From: Dechloromonas sp. A34
Lineage (GTDB): Bacteria; Pseudomonadota; Gammaproteobacteria; Burkholderiales; Rhodocyclaceae
Assembly (NCBI RefSeq): GCF_026261605.1
Contig: NZ_CP102486.1
Coordinates: 2,170,001 to 2,234,000, forward strand
DNA length: 64,000 bases
Direction of reading: 5' to 3'
Part shown: positions 55,349 to 63,637 of the stretch, piece by piece
Layout of the letters: the number at the start of each line of letters is the position of its first letter
Position numbering within the stretch: position 1 is the stretch's first letter
Notes under the pieces: generated by a model
Told to the model about the DNA's origin: nothing
The model's input: the letters and a program-made list of their open reading frames with translations, nothing else
The model's database searches: none
Position numbers and translations under genes: made by a program

Positions 55349-55510
55349 TTTTGGCGACGAATGACATACCGCCTTTGCGTCTGAAATTTACAGCGACTTG
55401 GCATAGAAGCCTGCCCAGTATTCTCGTACTTCTCCTAACCCCTTGGTTTCCGTGGCGGCTTCGAGGTACGTCATAAACCCATACAGGTTCGCCCCATGGT
55501 CGTAGGGGCT

Positions 55511-55542
55511 GAAAAAGAAGAGGACGCCGAAAAGGCGTCCTC
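55511..55542 (-). terminator. Minus-strand terminator after the 103-residue gene
   Basis: GAGGACGCC (55520-55528) pairs perfectly with GGCGTCCTC (55534-55542). On the minus strand the stem is followed by TTCTTTTTC (55519-55511). It lies in the 309-base gap between the FRG gene and the 103-residue gene, and argues that no gene crosses 55388-55642. Confidence 0.8.
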
Positions 55543-55657
55543 GAAGTGATCCAGCGTTGTCAGATTTATTGACCGCAACAATGCTGGCAAACAGTCTTGG
55601 CGCTTCGCCAAGACTTTCAGTCATCCCGTTCATGAAATGCAACGGGGGTTTCAGCTG

Positions 55658-55969
55658 CTATTTGATGATGCGGATATCGCGGGTACCGACACGCTCGGCG
55701 TACCCTTCTCGGACTAATATTGGTGCTACGTAGGATGCAATCGCTGTCTTGGTAACGTTGCTTTGCAGCCAATTCCCAATACTGTCGTTTGGCGGCGCAG
55801 TGCGCGATGTGCCGACAGCAACAACCTGATTCAAAAATTGTTTGCGAAGCGCTGAGTATTGCTGCGCAGAAACCGCCCTTACCCGGCCGTTACCAAACGT
55901 GATTTCAGTGCCGGTTTCGATTGAGCCGACGTAATCAAACGAACTTCTGTTTCCCCATGTGGCATGCAT
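55658..55969 (-). CDS. Hypothetical 103-residue protein
   Basis: No family is recognised. The N-terminal half is polar with beta-type segments (Asp-Tyr-Val-Gly-Ser-Ile, Thr-Glu-Ile-Thr-Phe-Gly). The C-terminal half (about 60-103) runs helix, helix, then Glu-Gly-Tyr-Ala-Glu-Arg-Val-Gly-Thr-Arg-Asp-Ile-Arg-Ile-Ile, which looks like the last helix and wing of a winged-helix domain. GGGA lies about 8 bases before the ATG, and a strong terminator follows. A small DNA-binding role is possible. Confidence 0.5.
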   Translation of the reverse strand: MHATWGNRSSFDYVGSIETGTEITFGNGRVRAVSAQQYSALRKQFLNQVVAVGTSRTAPPNDSIGNWLQSNVTKTAIASYVAPILVREGYAERVGTRDIRIIK

Positions 55970-56130
55970 TGGCTGGCGTCCCTGAACGTTGAAATTTCAG
56001 GTGAAAATTTTATCAGGCTGAACTGTCGAATCCTCGGTAAATTTGGATGGCAGCGATGCTTAGCGAGCATAAATCCTACCCCAGTAGGTTGTCGGGATAA
56101 ATACCGTTGAACAATTTAACGGAGACAACC

Positions 56131-56301
56131 ATGAAGCTAAATGAACTATTTGACCTGTCGGGTATGGAAAAGAATGCTGAACGCTTGAAGAAGAACGCCA
56201 AGCGGCAGGCGGATATTGCAAAAGCCGCTCAGGCTCGCTTGAAGATGTTGAAAGCACAGCAGCAACTAAACGACATTCGTCGTCCTTTTCAAAGCGCTTA
56301 A
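56131..56301 (+). CDS. Small basic helical protein (56 residues)
   Basis: ACGGAGA seven bases before the ATG at 56131 is a good ribosome site. The product is almost wholly helical and rich in Lys, Ala, Gln and Leu with heptad-like spacing (about 18-50), so a coiled coil or amphipathic helix is likely. No family is recognised. It stands alone between minus-strand genes. Confidence 0.55.
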   Translation: MKLNELFDLSGMEKNAERLKKNAKRQADIAKAAQARLKMLKAQQQLNDIRRPFQSA

Positions 56302-56362
56302 TGTGTGATGTTTCTTAGCGGTTATCCGCCAAAAACGAGCTGTGTGGCACCATGATGCCACT

Positions 56363-58447
56363 TCAGCGACAGATTGAAGGCGCTTTGTCATACATTGCAT
56401 CTATCTGACGCTCGCGCACCACATCGGGTTGTCCAGAATTGCCGAATGAACGAATGTTATTTGCAATCATTTGGCAAGCCGGGTGTCCTGACCTCTCAAG
56501 CTGACTGGCAAGGTCATTGGCGTAGATCAGAATTCGATCGCGACTGCTTTCGTGACTCGAAGTGCTTTTCTGGTTCGTTTCTCCAGGCATAGGAGCGCAC
56601 TCGTTATTCGACAACTGGTCTCCTTTCGTTCCCTTAATCGTCAGGTCGAATACCAGTCTATCCGGTGCCGCGGAACGGAAAAATATCTGGTAGGGAATTG
56701 ATACCTCACTGGTTCCTCCATTTCGAGTGAACTCTGTGAAGGTGCCGCTGGCTTGTGCCCCAACAGCTTTATAGCTCAAGCTGACCATCCTGGCTGAATT
56801 GCCAATAGAGTAGGCAAACTGCCTTCCATCGAATAAGAAAAATGTTTGAGCAGAGCCGTCTGGGCTACTTGTTTTGCACATCCATGCACCGATTACAGAG
56901 GCTGCTTGTACGTCTGGCGTTCTCGTGGCTAAACTACTTTCACCCTTTGCTTTTTCAGCAGCCGCAAGCTTGGCGAGTTTTTCCTCGGCTCTCGTGTCGC
57001 CGTGGGTCAGCGCGCGGCTGTACCACTTCATTGAGGCCTCAGCGTCCTTTGATACTGCTCCACCATTTTCGTACTCTAGGCCGATGTTATACATAGCACG
57101 AGCGTAGCCATTATGCGCGGCCATCTTGAACCACTTCATAGCCTCCTCGAAGTTCTTCCGCTCATTGTTGATCCTGCCTAGATAGTTTTGGGCGGCAGGG
57201 ATATTCTTACTTGCTGCTATCAAAAGTTGCTCTTCGCGGACCTTTGAGTCCTTGTCACGAGGGTTCAAGTCCCCAGAGGTGATGTAAGAAAGCGCCAAAT
57301 TCGCCCATGGGTTGCCGGCAGCAGCCTCCACATCAAGCGCGGCACGCATTTTCTGTGGATCTTCAGCATATCGACCATACCAGTATTCAGCGATTGCATG
57401 GCTGTTTCCCAGTTCCGCCGCGCGAGCGTATGCGATCAGAGAGCCGCCTTTATCTTGGATTTTCGACAGCGCGAAACCTAGATTTGCCGTCGCCAGCGCA
57501 TTTTTCTCGTCCGCTTCAATCACGATCCGGCATGCTGTTGCCTCTTTCTTGCCAGTCGACTTATCGAGGGTGGCGTCCTTCCCGCTTGCCGGGTCGTGAG
57601 GGTGTCCGCCAAGCTCAACACAGGTCTTGAGCGCTTCCGCCTTGGCCTCAGCAGTTGCTGGATGGGGGTTGGGGTATTGCTCAAGGACAAGCGGCCAGAG
57701 TGGTGCCGCCACGTCCGGCCCGTTTCGTTTGACGAGCTTTGCCGCAAGAGTCTGAGCTCGCTGGCGACCATTGGCATCGATGCCCTTGGACAGCGCCTTC
57801 CCGAGATAGTCGGCAGCTTTCTTGGCATTCATTGACGGACTATCCGGGAACTCGCCACCAAAGACCTCCGCCAATTGGAGATAGTTGTTGCCGTTCTTTT
57901 CTGCAGCAGCGAGTGCGGCGAGCTTTTCTTCCGCTACCTGTGACCCCAAGCGGATCGCCTCCTCGTACCAAAAAACCGGAACCAGGCTCTCACTTGCGTC
58001 CTTGCGCTGGCTGTACTCTGCGAGCTTCACGAACACCGACGGATTATCCCTGGCGATGCCGTCAATCGTGTCAATGATGTTCTGCACCTCCTCGGCCGGC
58101 TCGAAGTTCGCCCCTTCGCAGATGCGTGGCGGGCAAAAGACGGAGTCCATACCCTCCGAACTGCCTTCAATGTCACGCAGTGTTTTGTCGTCATTCGCCT
58201 GGAGCGCCACGAGAATTTTCTTCACTATCGGATCGTTCGTCGCGATGGTGGTAAGGTCGTCGGCACCCACCTTTTTTTGTCCGACAGCTTCGGCAGGCAT
58301 GTAGCCCATGGTGCTTGGTGCGGCTGCAGTGATGGTCGGCTCGACGATCTTTTCCGGGAAGTCGTCGCGCGAACACGCTCCAAGGAAGCTAGCTATCAAA
58401 ACAAGGAGGATCGGTTTGGGGCGATATAGTTTGTTCTTCAAAGTCAT
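56363..58447 (-). CDS. Sel1-repeat lipoprotein
   Basis: The protein has 694 residues from the ATG at 58447. A signal peptide with the lipobox Phe-Leu-Gly-Ala-Cys (Cys about 25) predicts a lipid anchor. The middle (about 130-470) is made of Sel1-type TPR repeats, clearest in Ala-Met-Lys-Trp-Phe-Lys-Met-Ala-Ala and Ala-Met-Tyr-Asn-Ile-Gly-Leu-Glu-Tyr-Glu-Asn-Gly. A C-terminal beta-rich domain (about 490-610) follows, then a helical tail. Sel1 proteins act as protein-interaction scaffolds. It is a lone gene in the island with no defined partner. Confidence 0.8.
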   Translation of the reverse strand: MTLKNKLYRPKPILLVLIASFLGACSRDDFPEKIVEPTITAAAPSTMGYMPAEAVGQKKVGADDLTTIATNDPIVKKILVALQANDDKTLRDIEGSSEGMDSVFCPPRICEGANFEPAEEVQNIIDTIDGIARDNPSVFVKLAEYSQRKDASESLVPVFWYEEAIRLGSQVAEEKLAALAAAEKNGNNYLQLAEVFGGEFPDSPSMNAKKAADYLGKALSKGIDANGRQRAQTLAAKLVKRNGPDVAAPLWPLVLEQYPNPHPATAEAKAEALKTCVELGGHPHDPASGKDATLDKSTGKKEATACRIVIEADEKNALATANLGFALSKIQDKGGSLIAYARAAELGNSHAIAEYWYGRYAEDPQKMRAALDVEAAAGNPWANLALSYITSGDLNPRDKDSKVREEQLLIAASKNIPAAQNYLGRINNERKNFEEAMKWFKMAAHNGYARAMYNIGLEYENGGAVSKDAEASMKWYSRALTHGDTRAEEKLAKLAAAEKAKGESSLATRTPDVQAASVIGAWMCKTSSPDGSAQTFFLFDGRQFAYSIGNSARMVSLSYKAVGAQASGTFTEFTRNGGTSEVSIPYQIFFRSAAPDRLVFDLTIKGTKGDQLSNNECAPMPGETNQKSTSSHESSRDRILIYANDLASQLERSGHPACQMIANNIRSFGNSGQPDVVRERQIDAMYDKAPSICR

Positions 58448-58609
58448 GGCTAACGATCTCTCCACGAAAAAAAAAGATGCGAAAAGTCATTCAATAATAT
58501 CTACTTTACTTAAAGTATAAACTCATATCTGACTATGACTAATGTTCTAATTGCCTCATCGTTCCGGTCGATTTTTAATACGCCGCTGTTTTCGATGGGG
58601 GGCTATCGT

Positions 58610-58795
58610 TCAAAGCGGCCTTATCCCATGCACCGAGCAGTTTTTTCCGTACTGTGCCTCGATCATCGCTCGTGCTTGCCCCATGTTGTTAGCTTGTATC
58701 GTGGTTTTCAAGCCTGAGGTCAGGCTACTGCCAATTGTGGCTTTGCCGGGTTCATACTGGCGATACACGCTGAAGGTGACTTCGAATTGCTTCAT
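58610..58795 (-). CDS. Small protein downstream of the tyrosine integrase
   Basis: The 61-residue product follows a strong GAGGAG ribosome site and starts 14 bases after the integrase stop, so both are probably on one transcript. It has a beta-strand start (Phe-Glu-Val-Thr-Phe-Ser-Val-Tyr), then Ala-Asn-Asn-Met-Gly-Gln-Ala-Arg-Ala-Met-Ile-Glu-Ala-Gln-Tyr-Gly, a pattern of small accessory proteins of mobile elements. No family name can be given. It could be an excisionase-like or unrelated accessory protein. Confidence 0.65.
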   Translation of the reverse strand: MKQFEVTFSVYRQYEPGKATIGSSLTSGLKTTIQANNMGQARAMIEAQYGKNCSVHGIRPL

Positions 58796-58809
58796 AATTT
58801 TCTCCTCAA

Positions 58810-59880
58810 TTAGATGTTGCGTTGGTTAAGACGGTTGATCACGTCACGGGCCTTCGATGTCACCTGACGAGATTCGAGGTGGGCGTAACGCATGGTGGTC
58901 TTGATGTCGCTGTGGCCGAGAATTTCACGCACTTCGTAAACGCTCATTCCATTCTGGACAAGACGAGAGGCTAGGGTGTGACGCAGGGTATGCACTCGGC
59001 ACCTCTGTAATCCAGCTCGTAAAATCGCTTTGCGGATTGACTGGGTGCAGTAGCCACGGGCTTCGCCGTCTCGGTTGCTGAAGACATAGGGGCCGGATTT
59101 CGTTTGCTCCCGGCGAGCAAGCACCTCGAATACCCGGTCGGTCATGTAGAGCACCGTTTCGTTTTCTACCTTCGAACGCCAGAGGTGAATGGCCCGCTCC
59201 GCGAGGTCAATGCGCTGCCACTCGATGTTGGCAATTTCGCTGTACCGAGCCCCAGTATCAAGGAGCAAGATCACGAGGTCGTAAGCGTCCTGCATGACCC
59301 GCTTCAGTTCATCGCTGCGCTCAGCCATCGGTTTCAGGCCAGGTCCTTCCCGGTTAGGTGCTAATTCACGTAGCAGCCGGCTTTCCTCTTCGCTGCTGAG
59401 GTAGCGCAATGGCACCTTCGGAATTTTTACTGTGGGAAATTCGAGGTCGCTGACTTGGTAGCCCAGTTTTTTGCTGAATTTCCAGGTGCCGCGAACCAGC
59501 AGCAATCCATACTTGATAATTTCCGCACCTACGCCTTCGTTAATGCGTGCTTGCTTGAACCGCTCCAGGTCATGTGCCGTGATCTCGTCGATGTACTTCT
59601 TCATGGGCAGCAGGCGAAACAACACAGCTTCGTGGGCAAGCAAATTGGCGTAGCTGGCAATTCCCTTCTTCGATACCTTGTATTGGTGGAATGCATCAGC
59701 AAGCGAAATGCGTGGCTTCCTTCCTCTGTATTGCTGGGAATGCAGCTCGGCCTTCCATTCCACCTCCATCTGCTCAGCGGTCTTCTTGCTGGTAGTTCTT
59801 GTTGACCGGATGTAGGCCTGACCGTTGAACTGAAATTGCATGTACCAGTACTTGCTGTTTCCTCGTTTTACGATGCTCAT
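58810..59880 (-). CDS. Tyrosine recombinase/integrase
   Basis: The 356-residue phage-type integrase has an N-terminal arm-binding segment (about 1-60; Tyr-Trp-Tyr-Met-Gln-Phe), a SAM-like core-binding domain (about 60-150) and a catalytic domain with all residues present: Arg212 (Gly-Ala-Arg), Lys237, His297 and Arg300 (His-Thr-Leu-Arg), His323 (Leu-Gly-His) and nucleophile Tyr332. It lacks the extra helix motif of integron IntI proteins. It is unlike the serine recombinase at the island's left end, so a second element may be nested. Its upstream side faces the hairpin repeats at 60.0-60.6 kb. No tRNA is next to it. Confidence 0.93.
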   Translation of the reverse strand: MSIVKRGNSKYWYMQFQFNGQAYIRSTRTTSKKTAEQMEVEWKAELHSQQYRGRKPRISLADAFHQYKVSKKGIASYANLLAHEAVLFRLLPMKKYIDEITAHDLERFKQARINEGVGAEIIKYGLLLVRGTWKFSKKLGYQVSDLEFPTVKIPKVPLRYLSSEEESRLLRELAPNREGPGLKPMAERSDELKRVMQDAYDLVILLLDTGARYSEIANIEWQRIDLAERAIHLWRSKVENETVLYMTDRVFEVLARREQTKSGPYVFSNRDGEARGYCTQSIRKAILRAGLQRCRVHTLRHTLASRLVQNGMSVYEVREILGHSDIKTTMRYAHLESRQVTSKARDVINRLNQRNI

Positions 59881-60038
59881 GGCGTTATTCCAACTCAGTT
59901 GTTCGATGTAGGGACCATCGATTACTTACCGATTGAAGACAACGCCAATTCCGCTAAGGTGCTGGCAAGTCCAGCCTGAGCTGCATCTGATCCAATCTGG
60001 TTGTGCCGCAGTTCCAGGTGCGGGTTGTGGCAGAGCCA

Positions 60039-60091
60039 AATGAAGAAGCGCAATCCGCGACGCGTAGCGTTGGCGGTTGCGCTTCTTCATT
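60039..60091 (+). repeat. Structured repeat A (long hairpin)
   Basis: A 15-base arm (60039-60053) pairs perfectly with 60077-60091. Inside, CCGC/GCGG and ACGC/GCGT extend the stem to a GTA loop (60064-60066). A small GCC-AAA-GGC hairpin with GAG flanks follows (60095-60109). Confidence 0.85.
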
Positions 60092-60263
60092 CCCGAGCCA
60101 AAGGCGAGGGCATTTGCCTCAACGAAAGCGCCGATGACATTACCGATTCGGCTGACTGGTGGCGTGCTGCGCTGTTGAATTGCAGCGCTGGACATGCAAG
60201 CTGGCCTGCCACCGGCCTCTGATTGCGCTGCGGCATTTTGTGGTCATTGCAAAGAAGAAGCCC

Positions 60264-60316
60264 AGTGAAGAGCCACAATCCGCGACGCGAAGCGTTGGCG
60301 GTTGTGGCTCTTCACT
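60264..60316 (+). repeat. Structured repeat B (long hairpin, covaries with A)
   Basis: The layout matches repeat A: a 15-base arm (60264-60278) pairs perfectly with 60302-60316, with the same CCGC-g-ACGC / GCGT-tg-GCGG core and a GAA loop. The arms differ from repeat A at four positions, and the partner arm changes at all four so that pairing is kept. A GCC-GAA-GGC hairpin follows. Confidence 0.85.
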
Positions 60317-60415
60317 CCTGAGCCGAAGGCGAGGGGGGTGTCGCAACTCAGATCATGAATTCAATGAACGTAGTTCCAAAGTGCTGATGACAGCACAGTG
60401 ATAGTTGACTGGATT

Positions 60416-60480
60416 CGTGCTTCGCACGTGAATTGCGCGCTTACCTCCTCGCTTCGCGTCGTCGGTACTCACGCAATTCA
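60416..60480 (-). repeat. Structured repeat C (related, inverted)
   Basis: TGAATTGCG (60429-60437) pairs with CGCAATTCA (60472-60480). The minus strand between them contains GACGCGAAGCG, shared with repeat B. A small CGTGC-TTC-GCACG hairpin (60416-60428) sits on its left, which is downstream on the minus strand, as in A and B. Confidence 0.65.
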
Positions 60481-60511
60481 GGGCTTATTTACTTGCATTG
60501 GCAAAAAAGCC

Positions 60512-60550
60512 TGAGTGCTCGGTGCGGCCAATCCGGCCACGCACAACTCA
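60512..60550 (-). repeat. Structured repeat D (hairpin)
   Basis: TGAGT pairs with ACTCA, GTGCG with CGCAC, and an inner GGCC with GGCC around AATCC. Next to it lies CTTCGGCTCGC, whose minus strand (GCGAGCCGAAG) recalls the GAGCCGAAGG tail of repeat B. Membership in the same family is tentative. Confidence 0.5.
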
Positions 60551-60983
60551 CTTCGGCTCGCTGCGCTGTCATTGCTGACGGGTGTTACTTTTTATGGATA
60601 AAAATTGAAGCGTGATTCCCAAGCTGACCCATCATCGGCGCCATCCATCAGGCATCGCTGAAACTTTGACCGGAATCACCCGGTAGGCTCGTTATTGCGG
60701 CTTCACGCAATCTGTTCCCATCACCACCAGTCAGTTAGGGTATGGCTGGTTGAATCGTCTATCTGCTTGTGCTCGTGCTTGTCTCGACGCTGGACAAGAG
60801 TATTTATGCTTGAGTGATTAAAAAAAGATGAATCCTTTGCTGAACGTACTGACTGCTGCTTCGATGTGCGAGTTCGGAAGCTTGGAAACGCTTGTTCTGT
60901 CGAAGATTTCTGCTTGGATGCTTTTTGTGCTGTTATTGCAAGCCATGATAGTCTAGCTATTTTGCATCGGACAGTGCATCGGC

Positions 60984-61973
60984 ATGATCATCAAGGAAGC
61001 AGACGACAAGAATTCCGCCCTTGACGCTTTGAATGGGCTGCTCGCTAGAAGCGACTGCAAACCCGATACAAAGAAGCGGATCGAGCAGGAAATCAGGAAT
61101 ATCCAGGCTGGCATTCGAGGAGAGAACGAAGCCGCCTATGAGATGAAGGTTCATTGGGGCGACTCCAAGAATTGGATGGTCATCCACGACTTGCGCATCG
61201 AGCATGGCGGTCTGGTCGCTCAGGTAGACCACCTGCTGATCAACCGTTTCCTGGAAATCTGGGTCTGCGAGAGTAAGCATTTCTCCGAGGGCATCGGTAT
61301 CAACGAGCACGGTGAGTTTGCCGCCTTCTTTGGCGGGAAACCCTACGGTGTGCCATCTCCCCTCGAGCAAAATGCTAAGCACATCCTGATATTGAAGAAG
61401 CTTTTCGACTCCGGAGCTGTGAAGTTGCCGACTCGTCTCGGCTTCACGATTAAGCCCGACCTGAAAAGCCTTGTCCTGGTCTCAAAGGGAGCCCGCATCA
61501 GCCGACCGAAGGCGAAGATCAACGGTCTAGAGGCGATCATCAAAAATGACCAGATATTCAAGTTTATCGATAAGGCCATCGACCAGAGCAACAACCCTCT
61601 ATTGATGGCAAAGATCATCGGGCAGGACACACTCGAAGCTTTGGCTCGCAATATTTCTAGCCTTCACAAGCCGATCTATTTCGATTGGCACGCCAAGTTC
61701 GGTATGTCCAAGGAGGTTCCCGCGATGGCTGTTGTGAAGCCGGAGCCTGCTACATCAATGCCGAAGGCTGAAGTCGCCGCCACAACTATGGAGGTTACGC
61801 AGTCTGCTGCTGATCATAAGCCAAAGCAGAAGCTTGTCTGCCACGCTTGCGGGGCTGCTGTTGGTTACAACGTCGCAAAATTCTGCTGGTTCAACAAGCC
61901 GAAATTCGGCGGCAATATCTACTGCATGGATTGTCAGAAGGGCTTCTCTACTGCTCAGGCGGTAGGAAGTTAG
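60984..61973 (+). CDS. NERD-domain protein with C-terminal zinc ribbon
   Basis: The 329-residue protein has a NERD (nuclease-related) domain (about 45-165): Gly-Glu-Asn-Glu-Ala-Ala-Tyr-Glu, then Ala-Gln-Val-Asp-His-Leu-Leu-Ile (metal-site Asp) and Trp-Val-Cys-Glu-Ser-Lys-His-Phe (Glu-x-Lys), the restriction-endonuclease-like core. A helical region and an Ala/Pro/Lys linker lead to a zinc ribbon, Cys-His-Ala-Cys (about 290-293) and Cys-Met-Asp-Cys (about 314-317). A nuclease role is likely. It sits 70 bases before the vWA gene on the same strand, so it probably belongs to the triad operon. Confidence 0.85.
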   Translation: MIIKEADDKNSALDALNGLLARSDCKPDTKKRIEQEIRNIQAGIRGENEAAYEMKVHWGDSKNWMVIHDLRIEHGGLVAQVDHLLINRFLEIWVCESKHFSEGIGINEHGEFAAFFGGKPYGVPSPLEQNAKHILILKKLFDSGAVKLPTRLGFTIKPDLKSLVLVSKGARISRPKAKINGLEAIIKNDQIFKFIDKAIDQSNNPLLMAKIIGQDTLEALARNISSLHKPIYFDWHAKFGMSKEVPAMAVVKPEPATSMPKAEVAATTMEVTQSAADHKPKQKLVCHACGAAVGYNVAKFCWFNKPKFGGNIYCMDCQKGFSTAQAVGS

Positions 61974-62043
61974 GACGATTTTGTACAGACGTTTGCCGGT
62001 ATTGGCCGGTATGATGAAGGCAATTTTATGGGGAGAATAAGAC

Positions 62044-62877
62044 ATGGCTTACGAAGCTCAAATCAGCCGCAATAATCCAACCGCCTTTCTATTTGTTGTC
62101 GACCAGTCAGGCTCTATGTCCGACAAGATGTCGTCTGGCCGGAGTAAGGCGGAGTTCGTCGCTGACGCCCTCAATCGCACCTTGATGAACCTGGTCACGC
62201 GCTGTACTAAGTCAGAGGGTGTTCGGGACTACTTTGAGGTCGGTGTTCTCGGCTACGGCGGCCAAGGTGTTTCGAATGGCTTTTCCGGCCCTCTCGGCGG
62301 CAGAATCCTCAACCCGGTCTCCGCTATCGAGCAGAATCCTGCTCGCGTCGAAGACCGCAAGCGAAAGATGGACGACGGCGCTGGCGGAATCGTCGAGACC
62401 ACCGTCAAGTTCCCGGTGTGGTTTGACCCTATCGCCACGGGTGGCACCCCGATGCGCGAAGCGTTGACCAAGGCTGCTGAAGAGCTTGTCGTTTGGTGCG
62501 ACGCTCATCCTGAAAGCTATCCCCCCACGATTCTGCATGTCACCGACGGTGAATCCACTGACGGAGATCCGGAAGAGATCGCCGGTCATCTACGCCAGAT
62601 CCGTACCAACGACGGCGAGGTCCTGATCCTCAATATCCATGTCAGCTCCCTCGGCAACGATCCGATCCGCTTCCCCCCTTCGGACGCAGGCTTGCCCGAT
62701 GACTACGCGAAGCTTCTTTTCCGGATGTCCAGCCAGCTGCCTGAACACTTGATCCGCTTCGCGCAGGAAAAGGGACACAAGGTCAGCATCGAATCCCGCG
62801 GTTTCATGTTCAATGCCGAAGCTGCCGAGCTCGTCGATTTCTTTGATATCGGAACCCGCGCTTCTCAATTGCGCTGA
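62044..62877 (+). CDS. vWA-domain protein (TerY-like)
   Basis: The 277-residue protein is one von Willebrand A domain: MIDAS motif Asp-Gln-Ser-Gly-Ser-Met-Ser (about 20-26), then Ala-Thr-Gly-Gly-Thr-Pro-Met-Arg-Glu-Ala (MIDAS Thr) and His-Val-Thr-Asp-Gly-Glu-Ser (MIDAS Asp). This metal-ion-dependent adhesion site binds partner proteins. Together with the PP2C and kinase genes that follow it forms the TerY-P triad described for tellurite-resistance-linked and stress gene neighbourhoods. GGGGAGA nine bases before the ATG gives a strong ribosome site. Cytosolic; no signal peptide. Confidence 0.88.
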   Translation: MAYEAQISRNNPTAFLFVVDQSGSMSDKMSSGRSKAEFVADALNRTLMNLVTRCTKSEGVRDYFEVGVLGYGGQGVSNGFSGPLGGRILNPVSAIEQNPARVEDRKRKMDDGAGGIVETTVKFPVWFDPIATGGTPMREALTKAAEELVVWCDAHPESYPPTILHVTDGESTDGDPEEIAGHLRQIRTNDGEVLILNIHVSSLGNDPIRFPPSDAGLPDDYAKLLFRMSSQLPEHLIRFAQEKGHKVSIESRGFMFNAEAAELVDFFDIGTRASQLR

Positions 62878-62884
62878 GCTCCCG

Positions 62885-63637
62885 ATGAAGCGGGAGTTCT
62901 CCGGAACCGTTCCGAAGGACCCTGGCTGCCCCGAGGCAAACGAGGACAAGTTCGCCTTCTCAGACGACGGGAAGCGGCTTGCTCTCTGCGACGGGGCAAG
63001 TGAGTCCTACGATTCGAAGCTATGGGCCGACTTGCTCGCTCGCAGGTTCATCTCCGATCCGAAAGTCAGGCCGGAGTGGGTTGCGGCCGCGCTCTCGGAA
63101 TATTCCGCCGCCCATGACTTTCAATTGATGTCCTGGTCGAAGCAGGCTGCCTATGAACGCGGCAGCTTTGCGACGCTCATCGGCGTCGAATACTTCGGCG
63201 AGCATCACGCCGTCGAGGTTCTTGCTATCGGTGACACCATTGCTTTACTCGCCAACAGCGGCAAACTGATTCGGGGCTGGCCATTTGAAGATCCGGAGAA
63301 GTTCAAGGAACGCCCGACCTTGCTGGCCACCGTCTCAGGACATAACGACTTCATCGGGGTTGGCGGCTTCTGGACTTCGCATGGAAGAACTTTCCACCTC
63401 AAAGACTTGGAAGCTCCTCGGCTGCTATGTATGACCGACGCCCTCGGCGAATGGGCTCTCAAAGAGGCTCTTTCCGGCGGTGCAGGCTTCACCGAACTGC
63501 TTTCCATGCAGTCTGAAGATCAGCTATCTGAACTGGTGTTAAGGGAGCGCTCCGAAAAGCGGATGCGCGTCGATGACTCGACGCTGTTAGTCCTCTCTTT
63601 TGAATGCGGATTGAAAGATGGCTTACCCGTCGCTTGA
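62885..63637 (+). CDS. PP2C-like protein phosphatase
   Basis: The 250-residue protein has PP2C-type metal-binding acidic motifs: Asn-Glu-Asp-Lys-Phe-Ala-Phe (about 19-25), Leu-Ala-Leu-Cys-Asp-Gly-Ala-Ser-Glu-Ser (about 33-42), a central Ala-Ile-Gly-Asp-Thr (about 115-119), and Leu-Cys-Met-Thr-Asp-Ala-Leu-Gly-Glu-Trp (about 180-189), where active PP2C has Thr-Asp-Gly. The last motif's Ala is unusual. The ATG at 62885 is 8 bases after vWA. It overlaps the kinase gene by 20 bases. It probably removes phosphates put on by the kinase. Confidence 0.85.
   Translation: MKREFSGTVPKDPGCPEANEDKFAFSDDGKRLALCDGASESYDSKLWADLLARRFISDPKVRPEWVAAALSEYSAAHDFQLMSWSKQAAYERGSFATLIGVEYFGEHHAVEVLAIGDTIALLANSGKLIRGWPFEDPEKFKERPTLLATVSGHNDFIGVGGFWTSHGRTFHLKDLEAPRLLCMTDALGEWALKEALSGGAGFTELLSMQSEDQLSELVLRERSEKRMRVDDSTLLVLSFECGLKDGLPVA

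Larger units (their letters stand above)
59881..60983. other. 1.1-kb non-coding stretch with structured repeats
   Basis: Between the integrase and the NERD gene no supported gene is found; short frames overlap hairpins. The stretch holds four long hairpins (separate entries) in two orientations, facing each other. From 60600 to 60980 nothing is recognised apart from a doubtful 42-codon frame at 60828-60956. Confidence 0.6.

Noticed and set aside
55388..55642. 84-codon minus-strand frame
   Set aside because: It runs straight through a strong minus-strand terminator hairpin and has no ribosome site.
60039..60316. Integron attC sites next to a tyrosine recombinase
   Set aside because: The hairpins lack the paired RYYYAAC/GTTRRRY core sites, there are no gene cassettes between them, and the recombinase has no IntI-specific helix.
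60828..60956. 42-codon frame with a hydrophobic C-terminus before the NERD gene
   Set aside because: No ribosome site is present and the composition could arise by chance.
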